A stretch of DNA of 64,000 nucleotides from assembly GCA_020796225.1 (NCBI GenBank), contig CM036754.1, forward strand, positions 16,075,367 through 16,139,366. Direction: 5' to 3'. Positions 37,601 through 52,600 of the stretch are shown here, in pieces. The notes under the pieces are model-generated. The model was not told where the DNA came from. It saw nothing but the letters and a program-made list of their open reading frames with translations, and ran no database searches. The stretch's first letter is position 1. Each line of letters opens with the position of its first letter. The DNA comes from Arion vulgaris (Eukaryota > Mollusca > Gastropoda > Stylommatophora > Arionidae). Both the position numbers and the translations under genes were made by a program.

Positions 37601-40600
37601 CATATTTTGATTATAGACTGAGAAATAGCAACGGATACATTTCCATATCCAAATGCGTCTACCATCATACAATTTGTGGTGAAGTTAAGACACCCTGGGG
37701 TATAATGGTGACCGAAGGGGAGAACTAACTGTTGCATATTGTATCCAAGTTCACGATTGCACATAAAGAGCAACACACTTAATTACTTGACCTATCAAGT
37801 TAATATGGAGATACACCTATGAATAGAATTGACATGGACAAATTCTAGGGATACTGTAAAATCTAAAATTTGAGCCCCCCCGTATTTGCAATTGTCATAA
37901 AAGATCAAAGGAATTGCCGATGTGCAAAATCCGTAGCATCTATGGACTACTGGTTAGCTTTATTTTAGCGTCATGGATATTCTAAGGCTGCATGCAAAAA
38001 ATCACTGAGATCCAACAGGTAGTTTTCGAGAAAATCAATTTCAAACGTGCTCACGAATTAATGGACAGACTATAGTTAATTCAGATACATATCACATTTC
38101 ATTTTGACAGTAAAGATCCCATTTTCATACCATACAGTATATTCTGGAATATACATTGCCTAATACATTGCTTGATCAACAGCACGATATGGATGATGTG
38201 ACAATAACACATCAACTGTCTTTATTTCCTAGTGCTGTTGACTGTGAGCTGTTTCAACTGGGGATTGAACCAAGACCACTTGCCTAAAACGTTTAAAACA
38301 CTAAGCACTATGCTACCACATCACTTATTGTTAACATATACTTACTTACTCCTCTCTGTTCCTCATGGAGCATAGGACCTCGACAGTTGTTCGCCACTTT
38401 TCTCGGTCTCTGGCTGTTTTATTGTTAGCATATACTTAATGATAATGTTGGTTGAATTGTACACGTTTTTATTATTGAAATCTCTTTTTATTCACAAAAT
38501 TTATTTTTATATCTTTGTTATATGTTTCACAGACATAATTCTTAAACATGCATGCTTGCTGTTTCTTCCCTATTTTGTGTGTTTTTATTTGGTGAAATTT
38601 ATTTATTGTTAACAAATTTAATCATTTCTTTAACATATCCTGTGTCAATTTGTTACCACTAGGGAAAGTCTGTCTGTCATCAGAGTTTGAGTGCTTTGAC
38701 CTAGGCACACTGGCTAGAGGCACAGAATGTATTCCACAGTCCAAAGTATGTGACTCCTACCTGGATTGTGCTGATGGTTCCGATGAGTTTAATTGTGAAA
38801 GCATAAGTAAGTTTATTCTGTAACTGTTTGTGGAGGCATGAAAAATGTGATTTATACACATATATTCCTCTCGATCGCTATACGTTTCATAGGGCCTGCA
38901 AGTAATTTCTCCATACCACTCTGTCCTGGAGAACTTGCTCAATCTCTTCCATGAAATTGAGTAAGATATTTCTTGTCTCCCAGCAACGTTAGTTTCAGGG
39001 TTTCCTTAGTGTGCAATGTCAACATATAATTTGAGTCTCATAGAGAGACACAAGGCTGGTTCTTTAATTTTCCTATGCATGTTGATTGCAAAGCTTTGGC
39101 TATTTGTCTTAATGCTGTAGAAAGGTTACTGAGATATTTTCTCTGATTGTAAAGCTGTATGTATAACTGTGTAATGACGAAACAAGTAAAAACAAAGTAC
39201 TGTAGTTTTATCACAGAAAACTCACCACGTGTGAAATGAAATGCTTGAGGAAGGCAGTGGGCGTCACCAGGAAAGATAGACTACAAAATGAGGACATCAG
39301 AAGCAGAGTGGGCATAATTTCATGCATCGAATACATCGAAAGACAACAAATGCAGTGGTTTGGACATTTAATGAGAATGAAATACAACCAACCACCAATA
39401 ACAGCATACAATAAAAAGAGATCAGGTACTAGAGCTAAGGGAAGACCAAGATAAAGATGGATAGACAATATCAAGACCACACTACATAAACACATATAAC
39501 ACAACAAGAGCGACTCATCTGGCCCTAGAACGCAAATTAAAATTAAAGCTCCCATCCCTACGATTAACGGCAAGAGTGGACAACCAACTACATCTTCCAC
39601 CTGGGAATAGACAATAGACTGTAGTTTTACAAAGTACAAAAACTATATACAGCGATGTTTTGACTAAATGGTCTTTATCAAGCAAACAACACACCAGAAG
39701 TGAAGAAATTCAGACTTCTTATATGGCATACATAACATATACACATATATTATAGAGCATAAGAAGCACAGTATCAAGAAGCAAAGGAAGGTAATACTAC
39801 TTAATACTGTCTCTTCTCATGCTCCATAATATATGTTAAATGTATATAGACTATGTATATATTTGATTATTGTTTTATCTTCTGTTTTTCCATGTCTAGT
39901 TTTTCCACAGTTATTTCATTTTTAGTCACATATTTTCATTTTAGGGCAGCTAGGGATTTATTATTTAAGTGTATATGTTACTAAAGTACTTTGTTTATAC
40001 TGTTACGCCATTGCCACATAGTTTTACTGCAGTCTTCCTTTATATAGGTATAATTCTGTAAGAATTTAATACTGTTCTACTTACTGAATCTTCTTTTCAG
40101 TTTTTTTTTCGTTGCACTCATACCTGTTTGTTGCTCTGATACCAGGTTGTTGCCCAGCGTCTTGGTTTTCTGTTTGTGTCTTGTGCTGCTCTAGTGGCTC
40201 GGGTGATAGTTATGTTTGCTATAAAAAAAAAAGTTAAAAGTTAAGTGCATATCCTTTACATGACTTTGCGAATCAACCCTAGCTTTTTAATGATGTTTGT
40301 GATTTTTCTAGGCATTATTACGTTCAATAGTTTGCCATTGCTTTCTAAAGCGGTGGTGCCATCGTCCTTTTGTGAAAATGCACACAAAACAATTTGCAAC
40401 CAAACTGTCCGCAGTGTGATTCGAACTCAGAACATCAGGGTTAATAGATCAGTCACTTTCCCATAGCCACAGACACCACCATGCTTGCTATACTTACTGA
40501 ATATAATATGTGCACAATGAGAGGAAGATGGAAGGACAAGATGCAAAGTTAACAAAATAAAACATCATGGGAAGGACTGATTAAAGGCAACTTACAATAG

Positions 40601-43600
40601 ACATTGGTGAACATTGGTAGTTGTCCTTTGTTTCAATGGGCACTGGAAGAAATAATGATGATGATGATAGTCTCATAATTCTGTTCCCTGACATCTGGCT
40701 ATGGAGCTTAAACCCAACCAAATTGCAGCCAAAATAAATATCTTTTATTGTGTGTCCATGACACTTGTTTGTATTTCTTGTGTTTTTTTCTCAGTGTGTT
40801 TTGTTCACTATCTTGTACCCTTGCAGTTCATCTACAGCAATGATTGTCATATGAAGCTAGCAGATACTCTCCTGTGTGTCTTATCACATGTTCTTGTTCT
40901 ATTTTCTCAGTGTGTTTTGTTCACTATCTTGTACCCTTGCAGTTCATCTACAGCAATGATTGTCATATGAAGCTAGCAGATACTCTCCTGTGTGTCTTAT
41001 CACATGTTCTTGTTCTATTTTCTCAGTGTGTTTTGTTCACTATCTTGTACCTTTGCAGTTCATCTATAGCAATGATTGTCATATGAAGCTAGCAGATACC
41101 CTCCTCACTGTATGACTTATCACATGTTCACTACTATTTTGCTGTCTGTATGTTTCATGTTTGTACAGGAAATGGTAGTTATGTCCATTTTGCTTGTCTC
41201 ATTTATCTTTTATCATATGGAATATGTGTGCCAGAAGTTAACTCTTAGTGAACCAGGGCAAAGCCATTTTTACACGTCATTTCTATTTAGAATAAAAAAT
41301 GCCCTTTAGTGTGGCTCTGGGTAAAATTGCATCCAACCTAAAGCCATGTAGTGTGACATTTAATCCACAAGGAGTTAAGTAAGGATTGCTGGTGAAAGGT
41401 TCACGTTTAGTGGTATATGGAAAGTGTCAAACACAGTTACTTTGATAAATATTGTTATAAGTACTTTATAGAATTGGAACAACTTAACACGGGCAGTCGA
41501 TGTAAGAGAACAACATACTAGTCAAGACCTGGCTAGCTTTACTTACCCATTATTGTCCTTGATAACAGATTTGTCTGGTTAATGGAACATGGATATGATC
41601 TCAGATATGATGAACACTGCTGAGATCTATGTCTGTTGGAAGAGTGTTAACTCTTTTATCTCTAGTTTGCCTTTGAAGTTATAAGTGAATTGCTTGTAGA
41701 ACTGCCCCCTCTAACATAGAAGATTGCCAAGCTCATGGTATTGCATCTTTAGCTGCATCGAGTCACCAAATTTCTGAGATTTAAAAAAAATAGCTCTGAA
41801 ACACCACCCATTTCACATGTGTCACCAGAGGATGCCTTTTCAGGGGAAGAGTATTTGCAAGGAGCCTCCCGACACAGGGAAAATGAATGCTGACCAACGC
41901 TCCATCAGGATTGAAATCAGTCACAATCATTTGATATGTTACCTTGTAAACGTTATAAATTTATTTTTATTTAAAGCTTGACTGTATTAAGTAGATCATC
42001 AGATGAGCATTCTTCAAGATCTTACAACTGTCTTAATATATGTGACTATTTCGTTGGTGTGTTTGTCTCAATAATGAACAATTTGGTGATGTTTATCTCA
42101 ATAATGAACAATTTGGTGTTGTTTGTCTCAATAATGAACAATTTAATTTAACGTATCATTGTTTTAATCTTTCATTCTTGCTAAAATATCAGACTAAATA
42201 AGATTCATCAGCCATGACAGCCAGTGAGTTTCTCATATCTATAAGCCAGTGAGTTTCTCATATCCATGGGCTGTGGGTATTGTTTGGGCCCCATATTTTG
42301 CTTTCTGTTTATTTTATATAAAAACTTTCAGTTTTCTTATAGTGTGGGATTGGTGATGGTGATACTGTTTACTACTCATGTCTTTTTCTCTTTAGCTCCT
42401 AGTTATCAGCAAACTAACTGGTCCCAGCAGTCTCTACCAGCTATGTCTAGTAGCAAAGGTAATAGCCAGGGAGGCAACCTTGCTGATTCATTTACTCAGC
42501 CCGTAGTGCAGGAACCTGTTAATGGCAACCACCAGAAGAAGACTCAGGATATTAATCCTCAGACATCTCTTCAGGGCAATGCTGCCAATGAACATGAGAT
42601 GGGTCAAAATCAACCATCCAATAATCTACCTTTACAGAATTACAATGTAAGACCCCAACCAACCTTATCCAGTAAAGATAGTAGCATGCATTTGAAGCAG
42701 AATGTCCAGTCTGGTAGTGACCTGTCCCAACCACCTAGACCTAACCTGTATCCTAACACAGGTTTTGTAGAGAACATTCCTGCTAACTCTGCGCATGTTT
42801 CTAATACTAACATTAACCAGGCTAGACAAAATCTGGTACATCATGAATCCAACAGTCAACCTGTAATGCCCCAGGATATTGTCTCTGCACCCAAACAACA
42901 AGTTGATGATCTACAGCAACTAAATTCTGTCAAGGTATCTGGTAAAACCAACTCAGATAGCCTTACCGAACTGTCAGCTTCATCTCAGACATATCAGGCT
43001 GGACCTCAGCAAATATCAGACCTAGAAGGCAGTCAACAAAATCTCAATAAGCATAATAATCAAGAGCCAGCACATCAAGCAAATAATATGAATGCAGAAC
43101 CAAATACTCATCATTCATCACAATTTGTAGGAAGCCATGCCATGAAAAGTCGGCCACTTCCTCAGACTAATGACCAAGAAAGTGGATTACGGTCCAACGT
43201 GCATCTTGAGAAAAATGGAAACACCTTCCAGCAACACAATCAGCATGTTGGCAAACCATTATCTCCCTCACATAAATCTTTATCCTCTTCCCAGAAATCC
43301 TTTCGGCCAACAAATCCTCAGTCTCAAAACCCCGGAAATGCCCCAAGTAGGTCCAGATTAAAAATACCCAGTTCAAGCAAGTCGCATACATCAGCTTCTG
43401 ATCAATTGTCACAAAATCATTTGTCTATTCCAAACTACTCAAACTCCCAGAAGTGGTTAGATCCCAGTCTTTATGTACCCTATAGTCTCGGAGACTCACC
43501 TTCCCAACAGGAACAACCACAAACACCAGTTGGAAGTCATTATTTTGACTCATCTCAGTACTACCCACCATACTCCAGTGATTCTATTGATCCATTGCCT

Positions 43601-46600
43601 GAAGCTTTATTAGAAAATACTGGGTCAAATGATGATTTCTCCCAGTTTGGTGGACCTGATGTTGGTCATGGAAGATCACTTGGTTTGCCATACAGCAGTC
43701 AGAATTCAGGATATCAGGGCTACCCAGATCCATCTTATCCCGGTCAGTATCCTCCATCAAGGTACGATGATAATGGAGACTACAGATCTCCATCATATCA
43801 AGACCCTGACTTCTACACATCATTAGGAAGCAGACGGACATATAGACCAAGTTCTGGTCTCTACGAGGGTAAACAAATAAATGTCGTATGACATTGATGT
43901 TTCCTGGTAACTTGCACCTCAATAGTTGTAAACATTTTGCATGTATCCTACTCGTGATGTCACATTGCCTTTCTTATAATATTTATTGCATGAATGTGAT
44001 ATTATATTTGTCATTTTATATTGTACAATACTATGAACCACTTAGTAAGAATGTGAACAGACCAAACTGCCTATGAAGTTTTCCACAACAGAATATCAGG
44101 AAGGAAGTCAAGAGGAAGACCGAGGAAAATGTGTATAGATAATGTAGTTGAATTCTGCCAAGGGACTAAGAAGACCATCTCACAAGTCACCAGAGAAGCA
44201 CAAGACAAATACATAAAGCCATGACACAGGGTTAATAACACAGTAAAAGTGTGCTGACAAAAGAAGAAGAATGCTCTGAAGTAATTGTTTATTCTTTTTT
44301 TTGAGTTGTAGTAAAGTGTTGCTGAACATGTTGCTTTGTTTGTGTCTCCTTACCCTGATGCAGACATTTTTGTCCTTAAGTTGGTTTCATTCATTTTATA
44401 ATGCCCTTCCCTCAGTAAAACTACCCCAGTACTTGTACTTCCTTATTGATTTGGTGTTATTTTTCATCTTGTGTCTAATCCATAAATGCTACATTTTTTT
44501 ACTGGTTATTGTCATATCACAACAAAATCAAATTTCTCAACTATTTTTGAAATGTCTGTCTATTAGTATCACAAATGGATTAATTTAATACCTTTGCAAT
44601 TGGAGAAATTAAAAAAAATAATTGTTTTGTTATCAACTTCAAGATTTTATATTTACGAAATGCTTATGTAAAATTGAGAGAATATGTTAACTATTTCTTC
44701 TGCATAGAATCTCAGATATGAAATTCGCCTGAGTGGTTACCAGGGCCCAAATTGGGGTGTAAAGAATAGAACCACTGTTACCTGCCATGCATGTCATAGG
44801 AGATGAGTAAGGAGGTTGGGCATGGGGATAGCTACCCCACACAGTAAAAAACACAGAACGGAGAGCGAACCGAGTAAACGCTGACTGAAACCGGACACAT
44901 CGCCAAAGGATAAGCACCAGAGCTCCTAATGGTGCTGAAGATGTGACGTAAAACAGACCAATGCTAAGGCTGCATGAATCAGATTTCCACATGAATAGAA
45001 TTTATGGGAGGTCTGGTACATCGGTCTGCGTGGTGATTGAGAGAGAGATATGAAATTAATTATTTATAAAAATGTAATGCTCAATCTCAGACTGTAAAGA
45101 GTCTAGACATTTATATTTTGTATCAGAATGGTGCTTTGGATCACCGCAACCATTTCCTTTTGTCCACATATTTTGGAAAAAATCTTCATTTTTGAAGTTT
45201 GTGTATCTTTATTATAAATATTTTAAATAATTTAAAAAAAAAATATCTTTACACTTGAGATGTTGTATAATTTAGTGAGCATGATGACTGGTATTTGTTT
45301 GTGAAAGAGCTGATATTCAACAAACCTGATTTTGTGAGGATGTTTCATATTGTGTTCTTTGTGCTTATTACATGACAATCATCTGTCTTGCTTTTGATAT
45401 GTAGCAGTAAATATTGGTAGATTAACCCAACGGGTCTGCAGAGCCGATATATCGGTTCAGAATGTTCATGATGTCGCAAAATCGATATATCAGCTTTTGG
45501 ATGTCTGTTCACGGAAATGAATGTATCTTCACAACCGCTTTACTGAAGTTAAAAAATCTTCAGAAACGGAAAGTACATATATGTAGGTACATTACTATCT
45601 CCATTTAGCAAAGATTTGAAAGAGGGAAAGCAGTGTATTATTGTGTTAAAGTCGAGTCACATTTAAAAAAAAAACGTTAATGTTTCCGACATATGTCAAC
45701 CGTGTCATAAAGACCAAAATGAGTTTTTACATTGCAATCTTGAGTACTGTTAGATCAAATTATAACTTGTGATGGTAATGAAGGATATTTAATTGATGGT
45801 AATAATGACATTTGATTGTTTATGAAATGCAGTATCGATAGTTGTAAGTCTACTGTTATAATTGCATCTAAAGAATGGGAGTTCCACATTCCATTTATTG
45901 ATGTGTCCGCACTAAAAAGTGAATATTATAAAAACTAGTGCACCTAGATGAAACTTATAGAATATGTTCGCACATGGTTTATCTTCATTTAACTGCAACT
46001 TCTGGAAACATCTATGAATATTAAGATGTAATACAAACCCGAGAGTAAAAATATTTTTTATGATTCTTTGTTTTTTCAAAATAGTCATGCTACAATAATC
46101 TAATTTTCTCAAATGTATATCACCTGATGTAAAATATTATTATATTAATGTATTCCACATCCAATTAGCAACAATTTAATATATAATATGTCATACTTTA
46201 GAGAAACAGTACTAGAGTTATAAAGGTTTAAACTAATTGACATTGAATGTTAAATTTGAATCGCAAAATAAATGTGCCCAGAGGTCAAAATAATACAGAG
46301 CGAAAGGGTTAACTGTTTTCTTTTCTGCGAGTTCTTTCTTCATTTGTTTTATTTTAATATATTGGACATGCAATTAGTAGGAGGATTAGTAGGTGTTGGG
46401 TAAATGTGGTTTCTGGTTTGCTTAATAGTTACTATTAACTCTTTCCACACCAATCACTGCACCACTGCGTATTCTGTTGAACGTCATTTGCCATACACTG
46501 CATCATTCGAGTTGTTTCCCCTTATACAAGTCTTTCTAGTTTTACTTCTACTATTTTACTTCTACTTTTTAATCTTGTTATTCTAATAGGTTGTCCAGTT

Positions 46601-49600
46601 TTCTTCAAATTAGTATATAATAAGATATATATATGTTTATTTATTAACGAGTAGTTACAAAAATTGTTGACCTTACCAGCAGTCCAGAAAATATTCAACT
46701 AAAAACTACACTCTTGAAAAAGTCAAAAGTTTTACATACCTAGGGAGTATGATGTCATCTACGGGGGATACAGCGCCATAAATTCCACACAGAATCGCAT
46801 TGGCATCAAGTGCTTTTAACAAATTGTCAAATATATGGAAGTCCAATTCACTCAGCAAGCACTTAAATTAAAGATCTTTAACTCTTGTGTGATTCCAGTA
46901 TTAACTTATGGATGCGAGAGTTGGAAAGCAACAAAAGCTCTAGAAAGAAAATTAGATAACTTTGAGAATAAATGTCTTAGAAGAATACTGAACCTCAAAT
47001 GGTCAGATTTCAGACCCAATACACAAATAAGACAAGAGACCAAGCAAGATAATGTATCAAATTTTATAAGAAAGCGCGCTGGAACTACATCGGCCACACA
47101 CTTAGAATGGATGAGAGAAGACTCCTTACCAATCCCTCATATGGACACCAGAGGAAAAGAAACGAGGAAGACCAAGAGGACTCTGCGTAGAACCATCACC
47201 AGAGAAGGCTCAACGATGGGCCTAGTAAACATTAAAGACTTAAAACAAATAGCAACGAACGAGACTTGGAGATCTATGACCTCTGCCCTATGTCGCCACA
47301 GGCCCAAGAGGAAAGACTAACTAACAATATTTTAGGAAATAGAATGCTTTTTTCTCCTTGAATTAACTGTGTACAACTGAAGAAATAACTGCGTATGGAA
47401 AGAGTTAAAAGAGACCTACTAATACTATACCCCATAAACTCTTTATTTAATTAATATTAAAATACAGTTAATTAAATGCAAGTTATAGCAGATACCGACG
47501 AATGTTCACACACAGTGAATGAGCAGAAGGTGGAGACAAACGTATGCGCACATCAAGCTTAAACTTACATTTTTGCTAGAAATTAAATTCACTGTACATT
47601 AATTTTTATCCACTTTTTAAAAACTGAAACCATCTTCTTTAGAGTGTTGGATTCAGGTTAACTGAGAGTTAACTGAGGGGGATGGTGGTGATTGAATTTC
47701 CAGTTTCTTGCTTATTCTCTGCACCTTTTTTAAAAACATTCATTTGTTATTGTGGTCAGTGTTCTATTATATGATCTACACCAGTGATGTCAATGATTGC
47801 CCATGTACACATCCTGATGCCCTATTTTATTTCTCTGGCTTTAACGTTAAGAAGTATTTCAAGAAAAAATATGTTTCTGAATAACAGTATGATTCAGTAT
47901 TTTCATTATCACAATATTAAAAAAATTTTTAACTTGTAGCAAAGATTAAGTTTTCATCTGCTATTAATTTGATTCATGTTACTATTAATATAACTTGATT
48001 ATTCTTATTAGTATTACTATTACAAATGTCACATGGCTCCCACTCCTCCACGGTCATTGGTTAAGTGCACCCCAAGATATAATAATATTGAATTGCACTG
48101 ATCTATACAAGTCAGTGTTAGATTGTGTATGCATGTATATAGCTACATGTCATTTTTTAATCTATATGTTGTATCTTTAAGTGTTTATACAAACTCATTA
48201 TTACCATCACACACATTTATTCAGATTTCAAACGATTATTGTGCTTTACGGGCGTCTGGTCGAATGGATTAGAGCACAGCTGCTTGTGGAGATCCGTGTT
48301 CAATTCATGGTAAGGCCAAGGAATCTTTCTTTTGTTGGCTTAAAGAAAAATCCTAACCTGAACAGCTTCATAGCGACTGCACTAGCCATGCGGCCATTAA
48401 ATTCCTCAGTCTCACGTCCCACTTGTCCTACACGCCTAAAAGCGGTACTACAGGCAGTAATGACAGTTTTTATTGTTTTATGTTTTTGTTATTGAGCTTT
48501 AGAAACGTAAGACTCTGCTGTTGTGTCACACATACATAAATATATGTGTGTGTATGTACATGTGTGCATTGCTTTTTAAATAAAAGAAGAAACAGTTGTA
48601 AAACCGTAAAAGCTTATGAAAATGTTATAACTCAGTGAATAAGTACAAGTTTTACATAATATACAAGATGGTATATTATATATAGCACAAGAATATACAT
48701 GTTTTATATAATATACATGTTTTATATAGACAACAATTGTGACAAACGTCTCATTTATTCATGTCATTGTTACCAAAATTATCACTTCTTGGTTATCTTG
48801 TAAATGTATCAATGTCACATCCCTTATCAGTTCAAAATCGAGAGGAACAGGCCAGAGCACGGCTGCCCGGGCAAAATTCATTAGAAAAGATTAAAATAAA
48901 ATTCCTACAAAAATATCTTTACCATCTTTAAAATTACATTGAGGACTCGTAGGAGCTGCAGAGTTTGTGCACTGCAGCTGAGATCTTCCTGTGTAAGAAA
49001 GAGATCAGGCCACACTTGGCTACTCAACAAAGTGCAATGATGATGGTCCATTCAATCAATAAATATCACATGTTAACATAAGTTTTTAACCTGTAAATAT
49101 CACATGCATGATGTTTCAAGATAACCATATTTTTACTTAATGAATGTATCATTGTTTTCAGAGTTTCCTTCTGGAGGAGTGAGACCTTCCAAACCAGACA
49201 ACAGTTTACACAAAAGTGAAGGTAAATATTCAAGTTTTAAAGGTCAACAGGTGGTACATATAAAATGTTATTTTTGAGTATGAAAATGTTGCTGTGGTTG
49301 CTCTTTTGCAGATAATTCCTAGTGTAACTTGAAAGTAGAGTAAGCCTGTATTTATATCATTTTGTTTTTTATGGAATGCAGTGTTATGCTAGCATGTTTC
49401 TTTGTGACCAGCGACACATGATGGGTGATTTAGTCTGGTTCATGCCAAGTTCCTTTACTTCCCAACATTTCTCTGGTACCCAGTTGAGAACCATTACAGT
49501 TATTGGTTACTGAACTGACGTCACAGCACTCCGGACAGACAGATAGGTGTTCAGACTCCCCCAACAGATATCGAATGGTATACATACTGATGGTTCATGT

Positions 49601-52600
49601 GGCTTGCTGGTTAAACACATTCCTCTCTCTCTCCCCCACAAGCACCTAGCTCTACTTGTACATGTAATTTCAAATTCCTTAAATCACTGGATTGATTCAG
49701 CGTTAATTTTAGTGTCCTCATCCAACAGTAGGTCACCAAAGAACATCTCTCTTATCCATCCTAAACTCCCCAACAATCAATTCTAGTCTCCGCTCTCTCT
49801 TTGCCGTAAGAAAAAATGCAACTCCTGCTGGGAAATATTATTCTAGAACTTGATACATATGAAGCAAATTCACTAACCGCTACAATCTCGTGGCTCTCAA
49901 TGCTAAGTAATTATTGTGTAACTTTTCGCTCATTCCTGAGCATGCAGATATGGAGTCTTGAGTATTTAACTCTTTGCCAATTCTAGCTATGTGTATATAC
50001 TGAGGACCTTCATCTTGGATTCTTAGCCAGTTGTTGACAAAGAGTAGCGTACTGTGTATTTCTTGAAGATCTTGAGGCCGTCAGAATGACATTTGTTGGA
50101 GAGTATAGTTGCCAGGAAAATATCAGTTAGAGAAGGTATTCTTCTTTCCACCTACCCTTGGAGGATATACCATACATAGAGACATGGAGAAGTTGTTTCT
50201 GTCCATGATGTGTATGAGGGTTTTCACTCTGCATTCATCAGCCACCACAGGCTTATGGATATCTTGTGGAAGAGGTCAAAACACAATGGACTAATTGGTT
50301 CAATGTGCATTGATGATGATCTGTCAACTAAACTAAAACTAAACTTGGGAGGCTCTATCATTAGGCAGGATCAAAATGTATGCTCTGGTTCTGGACTCCT
50401 AAGAAATTATCATTTCTTGCGTAGAGCTATATCCAACTACCCCTCGCCGCATTAAATCAATTCTGGGATGCTTCTGTGCACAGCCTACCACACAGAAGCA
50501 GAATTTGATCCCAAATACTGGCTTATTTTCGTCCTCACCTTCTCCTTAGCTTAGTGTGCAGTGCTGAATTTTTGTATGCAATATAATTAAAATTGTAGAA
50601 TTGGGCTGCTCTGGTATAGTTATTTCATCTGGAAGAAGTCATAATCATCAAATGTTCCAGTTTCTAGGACACCCCATGTGAAAGTATTTAAGAGTCATGA
50701 CTAACCTTGATATTCACACAAAGCAACACAGATTACTTTCTATCACAATATTGGTTGCAAGATCACTAAGTAGTTAGAAATGTGAGGATTTTGGACATTC
50801 CTGAAATCAACAGTAGACTTTTCTTTGAGCTCAATATCGATCACTTGTTAACACTGTGTGATTTGTATGTGGTCCAAGCCTAAGAGCGATTGTATGTTGT
50901 GCCAGTTATGTGCCTACAAGTAGGCCAGCACATGATTTCTGTGATACTTTTTATTTACTAGGCTAGCTTCCCTAGGCCACTACCTCAGTTGTCTCTCATG
51001 ACATGCCTTGTAGGTCGCAGTGTCATTATTCTAAGCTCCGCCTGACGCACACTTCTTGACATGGTTCCTCTGGCTGCGAGGCAGATAGAACACACGGATG
51101 GAGCAAAAGAAACGTCAAAACAGAAAGGCAGTGAAAACTTCTCACAAGTGCAAGTATACTTGCCCACACTGTACAAGAACATTTCAAGCAGTTTTCGAGG
51201 CTCACTAGTCATCTATGCACACACAGACAAACATAGTGCAATTTACATTCCCTTGGATGAAAATTTGATAGTCATCATCACCGTGATGCGACATCAATTC
51301 TAAGCCTATATTAGCCGACAACCACAGCAAAACAGTAACAAATTGTTTTATAACATAAACAAAGTTTATATCCACTTAAATGTTTGACAAAAAAATAGTT
51401 GTAAATTATTAAGCATTACTTTTGGTACTTATTATAATATAAAACATCCACCTTTCTTGACTTAGTAGTGCTACATTTACCCTGATAATAAGAACAATAA
51501 ATAGCTTCTAAGATTTCTTGTTATATTTTGTTTTTTTATCAAGGTTCTCAGCCTTTAGCAACAGAACAGAAGACAAGAGAGTAATCAGTGTTCAAGGACA
51601 GATACACAAGGTATATTTTCTGAAATGCTTGAGAACACTTGTTGACTAACTAAATGGCTTGAGAATGCTTATAATGATGGCAGCTGCTGATCTTGAACGG
51701 AGGCAGTTATTCTTAGTGTATCCAGGACTTGTGTTCTCCTAATTTACTATGTACTAAGTCTCCTAGCAATCAGCAGAGTCCAACTGAAGAGGTGCAGATT
51801 GGGATTGTTAGAATGATCCTTGGGTGAACAAGAGATAAATCATTCAAAGCCATGCAATACATACTTGACTATAGACACTATATTTTTATATAACCTATCT
51901 ATGAAAAAAAAAAAGCTAATCCTATAATGAGGCTGATTAATGAGCCTGGAGCTAGCAGATCAGGTATTTTATATTGACCCTTAAAGGAAGAGGCAGACCT
52001 AGAAGAAGATGGCTACAAGATATTAAAGAAACCATGAACATGACCATCGAAGAAGTGGGTGAACTGGCAAGAGACAGAGTGAATTTCAGATTTGCTGCAA
52101 AGAGAGCAACGTCCTATAAAGGATATGCACCTTGATGATGAAAGGGAAGAAATTAATCCTGATCTTGCGGACACTTGACCCTCACCTTTAGCAAGAGAGA
52201 TCTATGTTCTAAATGTTTTATGTGATTTTCTCTTTACAATTAAAAACTTAAAATAATAAACAAAAGATGTGTATCTATATCTCAGCTCCCAAGTCAGAAC
52301 CACATCCTACTAAACTGCCACCTGCAGCATCAAACAAGAACAAAACTGGAAGTTTGCCATCGCCAAGTCCTTCAACACATAAGCCATTCCCAGAAGTTCG
52401 TGGAGACAAGAAACACATTTTTATGTCCCGTGAGAAGGTTATCATTGCCAGTACAAGAGATGCAGAGGGTCCCATCATTGCCCTCTCGTTAGGACTGGCA
52501 TTTACTCTTATTCTTCTAGTGTTGGTTGGATGCCGGCTGAAAAATGTACGTCACCGCTTAAGAAAGGGCCGACCGCTGCATCAGAATGAAGCTGATTATT

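Noticed and set aside
51544..51580. Candidate exon between LRP11-like exons 6 and 7 (GSQPLATEQKTR)
   Set aside because: It has a fair acceptor and a GTAATC donor, but its 37-nt length shifts the frame into the last exon, and the alternative downstream donor is preceded by an in-frame TAA. Exon 6 joins exon 7 directly in frame.
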